DNA from: Kuschelorhynchus macadamiae
Taxonomy: Eukaryota; Arthropoda; Insecta; Coleoptera; Curculionidae
Assembly: GCA_030620095.1 (NCBI GenBank)
Contig: JAUTXW010005194.1
Span: 914,501 to 978,500, forward strand
Reading direction: 5' to 3'
Length of the DNA stretch: 64,000 bases
Shown here: one piece after another, positions 36,357 through 46,334 of the stretch
Layout of the letters: the number at the start of each line of letters is the position of its first letter
Position numbering within the stretch: position 1 is the stretch's first letter
Position numbers and translations under genes: made by a program
The notes under the pieces: generated by a model
Seen by the model: the letters and a program-made list of their open reading frames with translations, nothing else
The model's database searches: none
What the model was told of the DNA's origin: nothing

Positions 36357-37049
36357 GTGTATGAAAAAAAGAACATAATTTACTTCCGAAGATTAAGGAA
36401 ATGTACACGAAAAAATCCAAAGGCAAAAGACTTAAGTTACAATGCAAAAATGGATATTCATAATGCAATTTATGATTTATACTCGTCAAAGACTAATATA
36501 AACTTTCAGAAACTTTTTAATATTATAGAGGCACCATTAGGTAGTGTTGTTCTTCACTACATACATGGCACTACAGACAAAATAGGACGATTACTTCGGC
36601 AGTCCAACATACGTACAATCTTCAATATACATAAGAAGATTGGACAATGCTTGCGATCCCCGAAAGATATTGTACCTTTCCAAACAGAAGGAGTATATAA
36701 AATTCCTTGCTCCTGTGGAGAAGTGTATGTGGGAGAAACAGGACGCTCAATATCAACTAGACTTAAAGAACATGAACGATGTATTAAAAAGAAACAAATT
36801 ATTCAATCTCCTGTAGCTGAACACCAGCATAACACCGGCCATTTCATAAATGTAAAGGAAACAAAGGTTCTAGCATCGGTTCCAGGTTTTTATAAACGAA
36901 AAGTTAGAGAATCTGTTAAAATATTTAAACACATGCCTCGTGCAATCGAAGGCGAAACGTCGGATAGTAATTCCAATAACCATGATTTCTTAATTGACCA
37001 AAGCCGTGAAAGCTTCCGTTCCATGAAAGCATCAGACCCAAAAAAGTAA
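36357..37049 (+). pseudogene. Second Penelope family, GIY-YIG part with fused tail
   Basis: The 230-residue frame has LYSSKTNINFQKLFN, RTIFNIHKKIGQCLRSPKD, then GVYKIPCSCGEVYVGETGRS, ISTRLKEHERCIKK and VAEHQHNTGHFI, a GIY-YIG nuclease with a CxC knuckle. After VRESVKIFKH it jumps straight into MPRAIEGETSD, which is the translated hammerhead/tail region (compare the copy at 63352-63913, where a spacer and the CTGAAGA core separate the two). A deletion has therefore removed the nuclease C-terminus and half of the ribozyme. The RT part is absent. It differs from the 8759-12091 family. Confidence 0.82.
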
Positions 37050-37050
37050 A

Positions 37051-37507
37051 GTGTGCTCAGAAACAAGTTTTAATTACCCCAGCAATTTCAAACGATCCAA
37101 GTTTAATGAAGACTTGTGCAAGGCGTTTATTGGTGCGGATATTCCACTGAATAAGTTAAGTAACCCTACCCTGAAGTCATTTTTGGAGCAGCACACAAAG
37201 ACATCAATTCCACATGAATCCACGTTAAGGAAAAACTATGTTCCAGTTTTGTACAATAAAACAGTTACCGAATTGCGGAAAAAAGTAGAAGATAAAAGTC
37301 TACGAGTGTCACTAGATGAAACCACTGATGTGGAACAGAGATGTGTTGCTAATTTTGTTTTTGGTGTGTTGGGTGTAGAAGCAGAAAGGGATAAATCATA
37401 TTTACTTACAATGAAGACCTTAGATAAAGTAAATCATTCAACTGTTGCTGGATTTTTCAACGACTCTCTCACTCTTTTATGGCCCGGTGGTATTAAATAT
37501 AATAGAG
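37051..37507 (+). pseudogene. hAT transposase (CGBP1-like), part 1
   Basis: The frame contains FNEDLCKAFIGADIPLNKL, STLRKNYVPVLYNKTV and VSLDETTDVEQRCVANFV, the N-terminal half of hAT transposases with first catalytic Asp in SLDETTD. It is cut at 37507 by another hAT; the reading GGIKYNR continues with VL at 39970. Its 5' end abuts the Penelope remnant, so the left terminus is lost. Confidence 0.78.
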
Positions 37508-39969
37508 CAGGGGTGCTCAAACGGTCGATCGCGAGTGCTTTTTGAGTAGATCTCGAGAAGAAATTTTTTTTTAATAAGTAGGTACTTAACTAAACTACAA
37601 AAATTTATTACGTAATAAAATAACACTCTGCTAGCGGTAAAAGGCGGCTTTATAAAAGGAACGCGGGGTACTTGTCAAGTTGCGTTTTTTATTCTTGCCG
37701 CTTTTTAGAAATTTCGGGCGGCTGCAGTCATTCTGATTTGCAACTTGAAGGCAATACTACGTCGATACAAAGTTTATTATTAAATAGTACAAAATGAGTG
37801 CGGCGAAGAAATCTAAAACGTATCATTTTAATAACGATTGGGAGGAAGAATTTTTGTTTTGTATGGTGAAGGAGAAGTGCATTTGTCTTATTTGTCGTGC
37901 GTCAGTTGCAATACGTAAGCGTGGTAGCTTAGAGAGGCATCATAAAACGGTTCATAAAAACTATGAAAAGGATTTTCTGCCACAGAGTGACTTAAGAAAA
38001 CGGAAAGTACGTGATTTGATATCTTGTTTGAAAAAAGAACAAACCATGTTCACAAGACCAGCCAAACAATCAAAAGCTGCTACGATCGCGTCATTTAAAA
38101 TATCTCATATATTGGCGAAACACAAGAAACCATTCGAAGATGGATCGGTTGTGAAGGAAGCATTTATTGAAGCGGGTGAGACTTTATTTGGAGATTTTAA
38201 AGATAAAACAGAAATCATGTCTGCTATTAGAGAACTTCAGTTATCTCGTCCGACTGTCACAAGGCGTATTGAAGTCATGAGTCAGGACATGGCAGATAAA
38301 CTAAAAAATGATGTCATGGAATGTACATACTTTTCTTTACAGTTCGACAAATCCACCGATATGACAGACACTGCCCAGCTGTGTATTTTTATTCGGATGG
38401 TATTCAATGACATGTTGGCTAAGGAAGAATTTTTGACAATCATTCCTCTGAAGGGAAAGACCCGTGGCGAAGATATATATGACGTTTTCTTCAATTTTGT
38501 AAAAAAATACAAGCTACCAATATATAAATTAGTGTGCATTACAACCGATGGAGCACCAGCAATGACTGGAAACAAAAACGGTTTTGTGGCATTGTGTCGA
38601 GCTAATGAAGATTTCCCTTCATTTTTTTCAATCCATTGCATTATACCTCAACAAGTTTTGTGTTCAAAACTTTTAAACACGGAGGAAATTATGGACATTG
38701 CAACAAAAATTGTGAATTCCATCCGTGCACGTAGCTTGCCACGGTGGCTCTTTAAGTTGCAGTTGGAAGATAGGGAGTCAGCTGAACACACTGATTTAGT
38801 TCTTCACGCGGACGTCAGGTGGTTGAGTCGCGGAAAATTCCTAGAAAGGTTTCAAGAATTATTGCCCGAAATAACAGCTTTTTTAGACGAAAGAGGTGAC
38901 GACACTCAGATGTTGAAAAACGAAAAATGGCTGACTGATTTGGTATTTTTGACTGACATCACAATGCACTTAAACACCATTAACTTGGAGCTTCAAGGTA
39001 AAGGAAAAACTGTTATTGAAATGATTAGCGCAGTAAAACCATTCAAAAGTAAATTGCATGTTATCATAGATCAACTGAATAGAAAGGATCTGAAACATTT
39101 TCCGTTTTTGAAAGCAAGGATTCCTCAGTTGAATTATGATATGTATGAGGCTGAATTATCAAATATTTTGGGACAATTCGAAAAGGGTTTTTATGATTGT
39201 AGTAAATTGGCAAATGTAGCATCATTTATGATGTATCCTTTTTCATGTAAAAACATTGAGGAATTGGCTACTGAAATAGCAAGTCAGTTTAATATGAACT
39301 CATGTTCTGTTGAAAATGAGTTGGTGCAGATTATATCAGATATACATCTCAAAGCTACAGCATCTGATACAAATTTCTGGTGTTTTATATCTGAAGATAA
39401 ATATCCGAATCTAAGGCAAATCGCCCTTCAACTGACAGCAATGTTTGGGTCAACTTACTTGTGCGAGTCTGCATTTTCTGAAATGAAGATAATTAAGTCA
39501 AAATATCGCAATCGACTAACTGACGATCATATGTCATCATGCTTGCGATTAGCACTCAGTGGTTACGTACCATCTTATAAAAAGTATGCTGAGGACATGC
39601 AGTGCCACGCTTCAACATCCAAACTCACTCCTTAGTTAAGGTTAACACCATATGTGACTCTTTTGTTTTGTAACAACCAATAAACTCGCAATTTTGAATA
39701 ACTACGAGTTTTTTCATTGATATTGTAGAGAAGAACCTAACTAAACCTAACCTAAGCCTTGATTAAAATAATGTATATTGTGCGGAAAGCTAATATCTAT
39801 ATATGCTACGGTACACTCTACCTAGGTATGTAGGTAGGTAAGTAGGGTGTATGCATCGTGTATGTACGACAACCCTGCATCACACATACTTGCAGCCTCT
39901 TAGAGTCGATCGTAAGTAGTCTAAAAATGTTGAGGTAGATCGCCAGCAGTTCAAGTTTGAGCACCCCTG
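37508..39969 (+). mobile_element. hAT transposon (Charlie/GTF2IRD2-like), intact
   Basis: Ends CAGGGGTGCTCAAAC at 37508 and its inverse GTTTGAGCACCCCTG at 39969 (15 bp as read, CAGGGGTGCTCAAAC both ways). Flanks share TAGAG on both sides (37503-37507, 39970-39974), a 5-bp duplication, shorter than the usual 8 bp for hAT. Removing the 2,462-bp element restores the reading of the host hAT gene. It carries one full-length transposase. Confidence 0.9.
37794..39635 (+). CDS. hAT transposase, GTF2IRD2/ZBED5-like, full length
   Basis: A 613-residue open frame. Residues about 15-60 form a BED-type zinc finger (CLICRASVAIRKRGSLERHH). The catalytic region has FSLQFDKSTDMTD (first Asp), CITTDGAPAMTGNKNGF (second) and the insertion domain with LHADVRWLSRGKFL. 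The C-terminal dimerisation region is complete (YPNLRQIALQLTAMFGSTY, CESAFSEMKIIKSKYRNRL). Related to vertebrate GTF2IRD2 and ZBED5/SCAND3-type domesticated transposases. The usual HCIIHQ motif reads HCIIPQ, one possible damaging change. Start chosen at MSAAKKSKTYHF, the first ATG after the left end. Intact enough to be active or recently so. Confidence 0.9.
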   Translation: MSAAKKSKTYHFNNDWEEEFLFCMVKEKCICLICRASVAIRKRGSLERHHKTVHKNYEKDFLPQSDLRKRKVRDLISCLKKEQTMFTRPAKQSKAATIASFKISHILAKHKKPFEDGSVVKEAFIEAGETLFGDFKDKTEIMSAIRELQLSRPTVTRRIEVMSQDMADKLKNDVMECTYFSLQFDKSTDMTDTAQLCIFIRMVFNDMLAKEEFLTIIPLKGKTRGEDIYDVFFNFVKKYKLPIYKLVCITTDGAPAMTGNKNGFVALCRANEDFPSFFSIHCIIPQQVLCSKLLNTEEIMDIATKIVNSIRARSLPRWLFKLQLEDRESAEHTDLVLHADVRWLSRGKFLERFQELLPEITAFLDERGDDTQMLKNEKWLTDLVFLTDITMHLNTINLELQGKGKTVIEMISAVKPFKSKLHVIIDQLNRKDLKHFPFLKARIPQLNYDMYEAELSNILGQFEKGFYDCSKLANVASFMMYPFSCKNIEELATEIASQFNMNSCSVENELVQIISDIHLKATASDTNFWCFISEDKYPNLRQIALQLTAMFGSTYLCESAFSEMKIIKSKYRNRLTDDHMSSCLRLALSGYVPSYKKYAEDMQCHASTSKLTP

Positions 39970-40750
39970 TAGAGTGTTGTGAGTGGCAATTACAGATGCT
40001 GCTCCATACATGTGTAAAGCAATACAAATATTGTACCCTAAAATGATACATGCCACATGTCTTGCCCATGGACTTCATCGAGTTGCAGAACAAGTTCGTG
40101 CTTTTTATCCACGAGTGAACGATCTGATTTCCTCGGTGAAGAAAGTATTCCTAAAAGCTCCGACTCGGGTAGAAAAATGTAGGGAAACTGCAGAGAACAT
40201 CCCCCTGCCCTCATCACCAATTGTAACTAGATGGGGAACTTCGATAAACGCTGCCATTTATTACGCAGAACATTTTGAGGCAATAAAAAACAAGTGCGGA
40301 ATACTCACATTGTATACAAGAAGCACAAAACGTTTTGCCCAAAGAAGATGTACGTGAGGATTTAATTTACATTAAAAACAATCTTTCTTGCTTGTCTGAT
40401 ACTATAAAAAAAAACTGGAGATGAAAGGACTTTCTTTGTCAAAAAGCGTAGAAATGATAGAAAAAGTAAGTGAAACTATAACTAACACTAAAAATAACGT
40501 TATTTCTCAAAAATTAGCTACGGCTTATATTGGTTACAAAAATTTGAAAAATATTAGTGCGGTTTTGGACAATAAAGAGACATTGAATCCAGATAATGAA
40601 CAATTTTTAAAAAACAGTGAAATTTGTTTGAATATGTTCCAATTGTATCTTGTGACGTTGAACGAGTATTTTGTGAGTATAAAGTACTATTGTCAGATAA
40701 TAGAAGAAAAACTAAATTTGATAATTTGTTACATCATGTAGTTATAAAAT
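39970..40750 (+). pseudogene. hAT transposase (CGBP1-like), part 2
   Basis: Continues part 1: VAITDAAPYMCKAIQIL (catalytic region), IHATCLAHGLHRVAEQVR, VTRWGTSINAAIYYAEHF, and, after two frameshifts, the dimerisation motif YVPIVSCDVERVFCEYK. An in-frame stop (near 39980) also lies at the join. Non-functional. Confidence 0.78.
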
Positions 40751-41077
40751 GTAACCGAAACTTGTTGAATACCGTAAATAATAAATTTTATACAGGTTTA
40801 TTCTTTAATTAGTTTGTTTAGTTAACTACATATTAAGATTTTATTTAAAAAAATACTTTTATTATATAGTTGTATTAATGTAATAATTACTAGTAAAAAT
40901 AGCGTCTTAAGGATACCTTGAAGTGTAAATAATATAATATTTTAATTGCTATACTTTTGCTTTATTTCTGCTTTTTTGATCCGATAATAAATGCATTTTT
41001 AAGTGCATATTTTCCCTTGTTTTAGAGCATATTTGCATGCATACTTTTAGATTTTTAAATGCACAATGCATTTTGTG

Positions 41078-41100
41078 CATTCATTGATTGCACGCCACTG
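41078..41100 (-). repeat. Right end of the CGBP1-like hAT
   Basis: Read inward it begins CAGTGGCGTGCAATCAATG, a hAT-type end, and lies about 350 bp after the coding region. The left partner was not found. Confidence 0.5.
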
Positions 41101-42424
41101 CACAGTGGTTCCTCTTATATGGTCGATGGTGTCAAAAATATAAAAAACTGGAAATTAGAAAAACAATTGCTTTTAAAATATGTTTTAGCCCAACCCGTAT
41201 AAAAAAATATGTTTCTTTAAAAAAATGTGTCCGTATGTTTACAGGGTGATTCATTATAAATATTCCCAATTTCACATTTTTGCTTTTAATTTTAGCACAG
41301 AAAATTAAAACTATATCTCTGTTTTCTGTGATTTAGAATTTATAAATAGAATAGTTATTGGATTTAGTAAGTAGGGTTTGGCGTAGGTACGATTTTTTTA
41401 TGTATACATGGTGCTCCAAAAATATGATCAACATTTTTTTTTAAATGAAATATTCCATATTTGAACTAATTTCGATTTTAATAAAAATAGACATACTTAA
41501 CATTATTAGGGCCTTATTCAAAATAAAATTATCAAAAATTATATGTATTAGAAATACACACATGGAAAAAAGTTAGGGATAATGAAAAAAAAAGTCCACC
41601 TTTTTTAGTAATCCAAATATCATAAATGAGCCTTCTTTGAAGTTTAAACTCATAGGAATTACCTGGAAAAGAATAACGTAGCCATAATACGTTGTAGTCA
41701 AAAGCAACTTATTTACACATTTTTTACGAAGTTAATACATTATTAATTTAACGAGTAGATGATTGTAGAACCTACATTATTTTTTTTCCAAAATGTAAAA
41801 CCCAATTTAATATTTTAAATTAGAAATCATCACTAACTAAAGTTAACAAATACTTTAAAACTTAACAAATTCGTGTATTATAAAAGAGAAAAAAGTTTGA
41901 AAAGACTACTTTCTGGTGCAACCCTCAGTATAAAAAGTAATGAATAAATTTTAATTCTTTAATAGATTTTTATATATACATACCTTGAACTTTATATTTC
42001 ATTATCACGGATTTAACTAAACACACTAAGAATAATATTATATAGCAAACACAACTACAATATAAAAAATGGCAAAAAACGTAATTACCGACTGTTAATA
42101 TAACTGTCACATTTGACAGACAACATAATATTAATATTGTTACTCAGGCAACATCCATTGTTTTCAACGCATACTTCGTAGTTTTTTCTACATAGATTAG
42201 GTCACAGTGACAACAAATATGCATGTTGTTTTTTATATTTTTGTCACATGAAGGAACCCACTGTGCACTGCCTACCAAATGTAAAAAACCTTTTCTAAAC
42301 ATACCATTTCGTTTACAAGTTATAGCCATTTAAATTTCGGTGAAATTTAAAAAAAAACTGCACACTAGTGTATATTATAAATGTATTACTAAAATCAACT
42401 AGTAATATTGAAAATAAAACTTAC
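41101..42424. other. Non-coding intron with mariner-type ends
   Basis: TACAGGGTGATTCATT near 41240 is a mariner-type end, without coding sequence or a clear partner. No gene is visible up to the AGO2 donor at 42424. Confidence 0.4.
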
Positions 42425-42728
42425 CAAATCGACCATTCTCTTGTATTCATCAGGTCTAGGTGGATATCTGCAAACACTTGCAATTGTCCATTTTGAAATG
42501 GTAACTGCATTTATAAAAGTTTCATTTCGCCATACTCCTCTTGCAACTCTTGCAGTTGCTTTTGCATACTCAAGCTGAGGAGGATCTAAAACTCTTGCCT
42601 CCAGCTTCTGGAATTCACTTCCAACGGAAAATCCAAACTCGCGAACACTGGGATTGACATTATAGTTTGCAGTCCGAATGCCCTGCATTATTTTGTCTTT
42701 GCGGACAGCGGTATTGGTAGCAGCATGC
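42425..42728 (-). CDS. AGO2: Argonaute-2, linker-2 exon
   Basis: On the minus strand a GATCTAG acceptor precedes GCATGCTGCT at 42728 and a GATTTG|GTAAGT donor ends the exon at 42425. It encodes HAATNTAVRKDKIM, YNVNPSVREFGFSV, RVLDPPQLEYA, GVWRNETFINAV and WTIASVCRYPP, the region joining PAZ to MID. One base at its start completes the Arg codon split with the exon at 51119, and it ends on a codon boundary that meets FERTARDVGM of 1294-2080 without loss of residues relative to human AGO2. Flanking introns are about 8.4 and 40.3 kb. A Penelope tail lies only 49 bp upstream of its acceptor, close to where a branch point would be. Confidence 0.93.
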
Positions 42729-42776
42729 CTAGATCACCAAACAAAATTATGTACTATTTAAACAAACAATCTAGCT

Positions 42777-42871
42777 CAAAATACAAGAGTTCTAACCACA
42801 CTACACCACAACTTGTTACGTTCTCGACGCGCGTTTCGCTAACCAAGTTAGCATCATCAGCAGATGATTTA
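42777..42871 (-). mobile_element. Solitary Penelope 3' tail
   Basis: Matches the last 95 bases of the 8759-12091 family, from the hammerhead to GAACTCTTGTATTTTG. No coding part remains. Confidence 0.82.
42822..42864 (-). ncRNA. Hammerhead ribozyme motif, solitary Penelope tail
   Basis: Intact core CTGATGA, stem II GCTAAC-TTG-GTTAGC, GAAA, palindromic stem III ACGCGCGT and cleavage base C (complement of 42826). Stem I is TCTG against GAGA, with the innermost pair mismatched. It is on the sense strand of AGO2, so it would be transcribed as a ribozyme in the AGO2 pre-mRNA. Confidence 0.72.
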
Positions 42872-42945
42872 AAATTGAAACTTTGACACCCTGTAGAAAG
42901 AAAATGGTGCGTTTTTGACCATGTATATATATATATATATATATA

Positions 42946-44844
42946 CACTCACCGGCACAAAATTCCGCCACTCTAAAATTTTGACTAAGTTCAATGTTTT
43001 ATAACTTTTTTATTTTTTATCCGATTTTCATGATTTTGTTATCAGTTTTTAGATCCATTTAATGTGTTTTTCTTCATTTATTTTGTAAAGTAGCATTTTT
43101 CGATTAGACTATATTATACAGGAGTAGATCAAACTGTTGTTTTTTGTCGTCACTTCAAAACACCCTGAAGAAAAATTGAGGTAGATAATTTTATTTACGT
43201 ACTGTTTCTGGTAATCAATAATGTATTCTAAACATTTCGTTTTTTGATTTATACCGTTACCTCATTTCTGCTTCGAGCTGCAAAATTTTAAAAGGAACGC
43301 TGATTTGAAGCCTATTTTTATTAAGAAAAACACAAGGTATATCACAAAGATAATTAACAATAAAAATTCAATAACGTGTATTTCCTCCTCTCGCGGCAAT
43401 TACAGCTTGCAGTCTTCGTGGCATCGATTGAATAAGGTTACTTATTCTTTCCTGAGGAATAGCCTGATATTCTTCGGCCAGCGCCAGTCGTAAGTCTTGC
43501 AAAGTTTGCGGTTGCACAGGACGACGCCGTACGGCCCTTTTAAGTTGATCCCAGAGATGTTCGATTGGGTTGAGATTCCAATCTTGGAAGTCCAACTTCA
43601 TCCAGATATTCGCTCACTATACGTGCATCGTGAGGTCTAGCATTATCATGCATTAATGTAAATTGGTTCCCAATGAAAGGAGCAAATGGAACAACCACTT
43701 CCTGGATTATTTCCTCAATGTAACGCTGTGCGGTTAGGGTTACATTTTCAACAAATACAAAATCGGTTCGTGCTTCGGTAGAAATACCCGCCCAAATCAT
43801 AACTGAACCGCCATGATATGAGATTCGTTCTGATATGGTGCAGTCAGCATGTCTTTCATTCCTACGTCTGTATACCCGCTCACGACCATCTGGCGACCTC
43901 AAACAAACCCTGGATTCATCTGTGAATAGTACGTTTCCCCACTGTTCTAGAGTCCAGTCAGAATGCAATCTTGCAAACCTTAGTCGCTGTTGCCGATGAC
44001 GAGGAAGGAGTTGTGGACATACTGCTGGCCTTCGTGAATGAAGACCAGCTTCTGCCAATCTTCTACGTATCGTTTTTTCACTTACATTTACTCCACTAGT
44101 CATTTGCAAGTCATTTTTTAGACACACAGCAGTAGATCTTCGATCTCTTAAAGAACTAACGACGACAAAGTGATCATCAACTGGAGTGGTTTTTCTTTTT
44201 CTGCCAGAGCCTTGCCGCCTTGTAAAAGTTCCCGTCTGTAAGTACCTATTCCAGGCATCTCGAACTGTAGACCTCGGAATTCTCAGAGTACGAGCCACAT
44301 AACTTTTGCTACGGCCATCCTCTATTAACGCAACAATTTTACCCACGTCTGCTGGAGTTAATACCATATTGACATACAACATACAACATACAACAAATTA
44401 TAATATTGTCACTGTCAAACATTCTGTCACCTACTTAGCCAACGTAGATAATTTTTAACCGAAAGCTTGACATGCATTTTCTAAAAATAACATTGTTTTA
44501 ATAAAAAATCTGCAGCTCGAAGCAAAAATGAGGTAACGGTATAAATCAAAAAACGAAATGTTTAGAATACATTATTGATTACCAGAAACGGTATGTAAAT
44601 AAAATTATCTACCTCAATTTTTCTACAGGGTGTTTTGAAGTGACGACAAAAAACAACAGTTTGATCTACTCCTGTATAATATAGTCTAATCGAAAAATGC
44701 TACTTTACAAAATAAATGAAGAAAAACACATTAAATGGATCTACAAACTGATAACAAAATCATGAAAATCGGATAAAAAATAAAAAAGTTATAAAACATT
44801 GAACTTAGTCAAAATTTTAGAGTGGCGGAATTTTGTGCCGGTGA

Positions 44845-44847
<3 letters not shown>
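42946..44847 (-). mobile_element. Tc1-like element with 337-bp inverted arms
   Basis: Ends CACTCACCGGCACAAAATT and its inverse, flanked by TA inside a (TA)n tract. Arms 42946-43282 and 44511-44847 are both 337 bp. The repeat it sits in occurs without the insertion at 52577-53030, which serves as a paralogous empty site. Confidence 0.9.
43368..44382 (-). pseudogene. Tc1-like DD34E transposase with small deletion
   Basis: Frame 43540-44382 has paired-like helix-turn-helix regions (SKSYVARTLRIPRSTVRDAW; GRKRKTT as an AT-hook-like GRKR), VLFTDESRVCL (first Asp), VMIWAGIS and LMHDNARPHDARIV (second Asp). The continuation in frame 43368-43601 has WNLNPIEHLWDQLKRA (the Glu). The usual residues between DW and LNPIE are missing, so a short deletion both shifts the frame and shortens the second-Asp to Glu spacing. 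Otherwise well kept; a recent casualty. Confidence 0.88.
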
Positions 44848-44882
<35 letters not shown>

Positions 44883-45260
44883 GTATTTTTTTCCTATTTT
44901 GTCGAGTACTATCACCCCCTCGAAATTTGTCCACGACATTAATTAACACCCTGTATAACGATTTGAAAAAATTAATTGGTACGCCCCTGGTAAATTAACA
45001 TTCGGAAAGGCAAAATTGTATTTACTTTATTTACAAAACGTCCTTGGAAAAGCCAAAACGACTAAAAGAATAGTATTTTTAATAAGAATGTTTAATTTAG
45101 AGATCAAAATGTTGAAAAAAATGCGTATTATAAGAAAAAAATTAATTAAAAAAAAACAAATCAGATATCAAAATTTTGAGAAATTAGTTTTTTCCTAAGC
45201 AACCATTAATTAAGTTCATGCATACAAAATCAAAATAATTTCAGATATGCAAATTTTCGC
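44848..45260 (+). repeat. (TA)n-bearing repeat, copy 1 (right part)
   Basis: Matches 52645-53030 almost base for base (cctattttgtcgagtactatcacccc; acattcggaaaggcaaaattg). Its left part is at 42871-42945, on the other side of the Tc1-like element. The short ORF MYLLYLQNVLGKA occurs in both copies but shows no family. Confidence 0.85.
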
Positions 45261-45520
45261 TCTTGACAAAGTTCATGTAAAAAAAACTACTTTTGTCTTA
45301 ACCCTTATCGTATGTACCAGACCAAGTAAACCTTAAAACACGAGTAGCACAAAATGTTAATAAAACATAGGCCTACAAAATGTAAAAAACTGTTTGTAAA
45401 AATACTATTTTGTTTAATAAAATTTAGGTTAAATTTTAAAAAATTGCACTTCAATTGCACAATAGTGTAGAACAATTAATTTACCGCAAGAAACATTTGA
45501 CTAACGATTAATTTCACAAA

Positions 45521-45715
45521 ATCACCACCTCGCTCACGCGATTTGACGCCATTAGATTATTTTCTTTGGGGATATGTAAAGTTGCATGTCTACGCCGATA
45601 AACTAGAAACAATTGAGTAGTTGGAACCCAACACGCGTGAATGTCGAAATATAGTCTGCTCTATTGCAGCAAATCGTGGGCCTACAAGGAAAACCACTTA
45701 AGTTCACTTTTTTCA
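45521..45715 (+). pseudogene. Mariner-like transposase, C-terminal scrap
   Basis: PPRSRDLTPLDYFLWGYVK around 45525-45580 is the third-Asp motif of the DD41D-type transposases, followed by a C-terminal stretch (NTRECRNIVCSIAANRG) after one stop. The rest is missing. Confidence 0.65.
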
Positions 45716-46334
45716 GAAAATCGTTTTTTGGTACAAATAAGGTCATTATGGTATATCCTCTTATATTAAATATATATAAAATTCTAATTTACGCAATAAT
45801 TTTTTAGGGAATTGAGCTATGAACTGGAAATTTGGTACAAAAGTAATTATCTATATGAAAATGGTTTGGATTGTTATTAAGTTAAAACGGGTGAGGGAAA
45901 TGGGGTAAAATGAAGGGGGAGGGTAAATTGGTAAAAATTACATTTTTTCGTTATTAATTGAGTAATATGCCTTTTAATAGGTTTTTGGGTACGGAGATTG
46001 AAATTATAAAACCTGTTTGATAAAGCTGATTAAAGTAAAAGGGAGAGGGTGAAAATGAAATTTATTTAAAAAAATTTAGTAATGTGTCTTTTTGGGCATG
46101 CTGTTTTTAATGATAACACCTGTTTGTTGTTTTAGTGAAAAATAAGTGGTGAAGGCAAAAAGGGATGGAGGAGGGGGGGGGGAGTAAAAATGAAAATGTA
46201 TTTAAAAAATAGAGTAATATGTCGTTTCATGTGCTGATGTGAAAGTGTTGATTCCATTGGCCGCGGTTTTTTTCTCCCCTTTTCCAGAATAAAATTCTGA
46301 ATCGGCCTTTTTTGATTAAATTACTTATTTCTAG
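45716..46334. other. Non-coding stretch with G-run
   Basis: Imperfect repeats of the type 'gtaatatg(t/c)c.ttt....gtg' alternate with purine-rich 'ggggaggg' segments, ending in a run of 12 G near 46172. It may be an intron or 5' region of the following transposon gene. Confidence 0.35.

Noticed and set aside
45016..45198. 60-codon frame MYLLYLQNVLGK, repeated at 52783-52965
   Set aside because: Present in two copies because the whole repeat is copied; composition is low-complexity Lys/Ile and no motif is seen.
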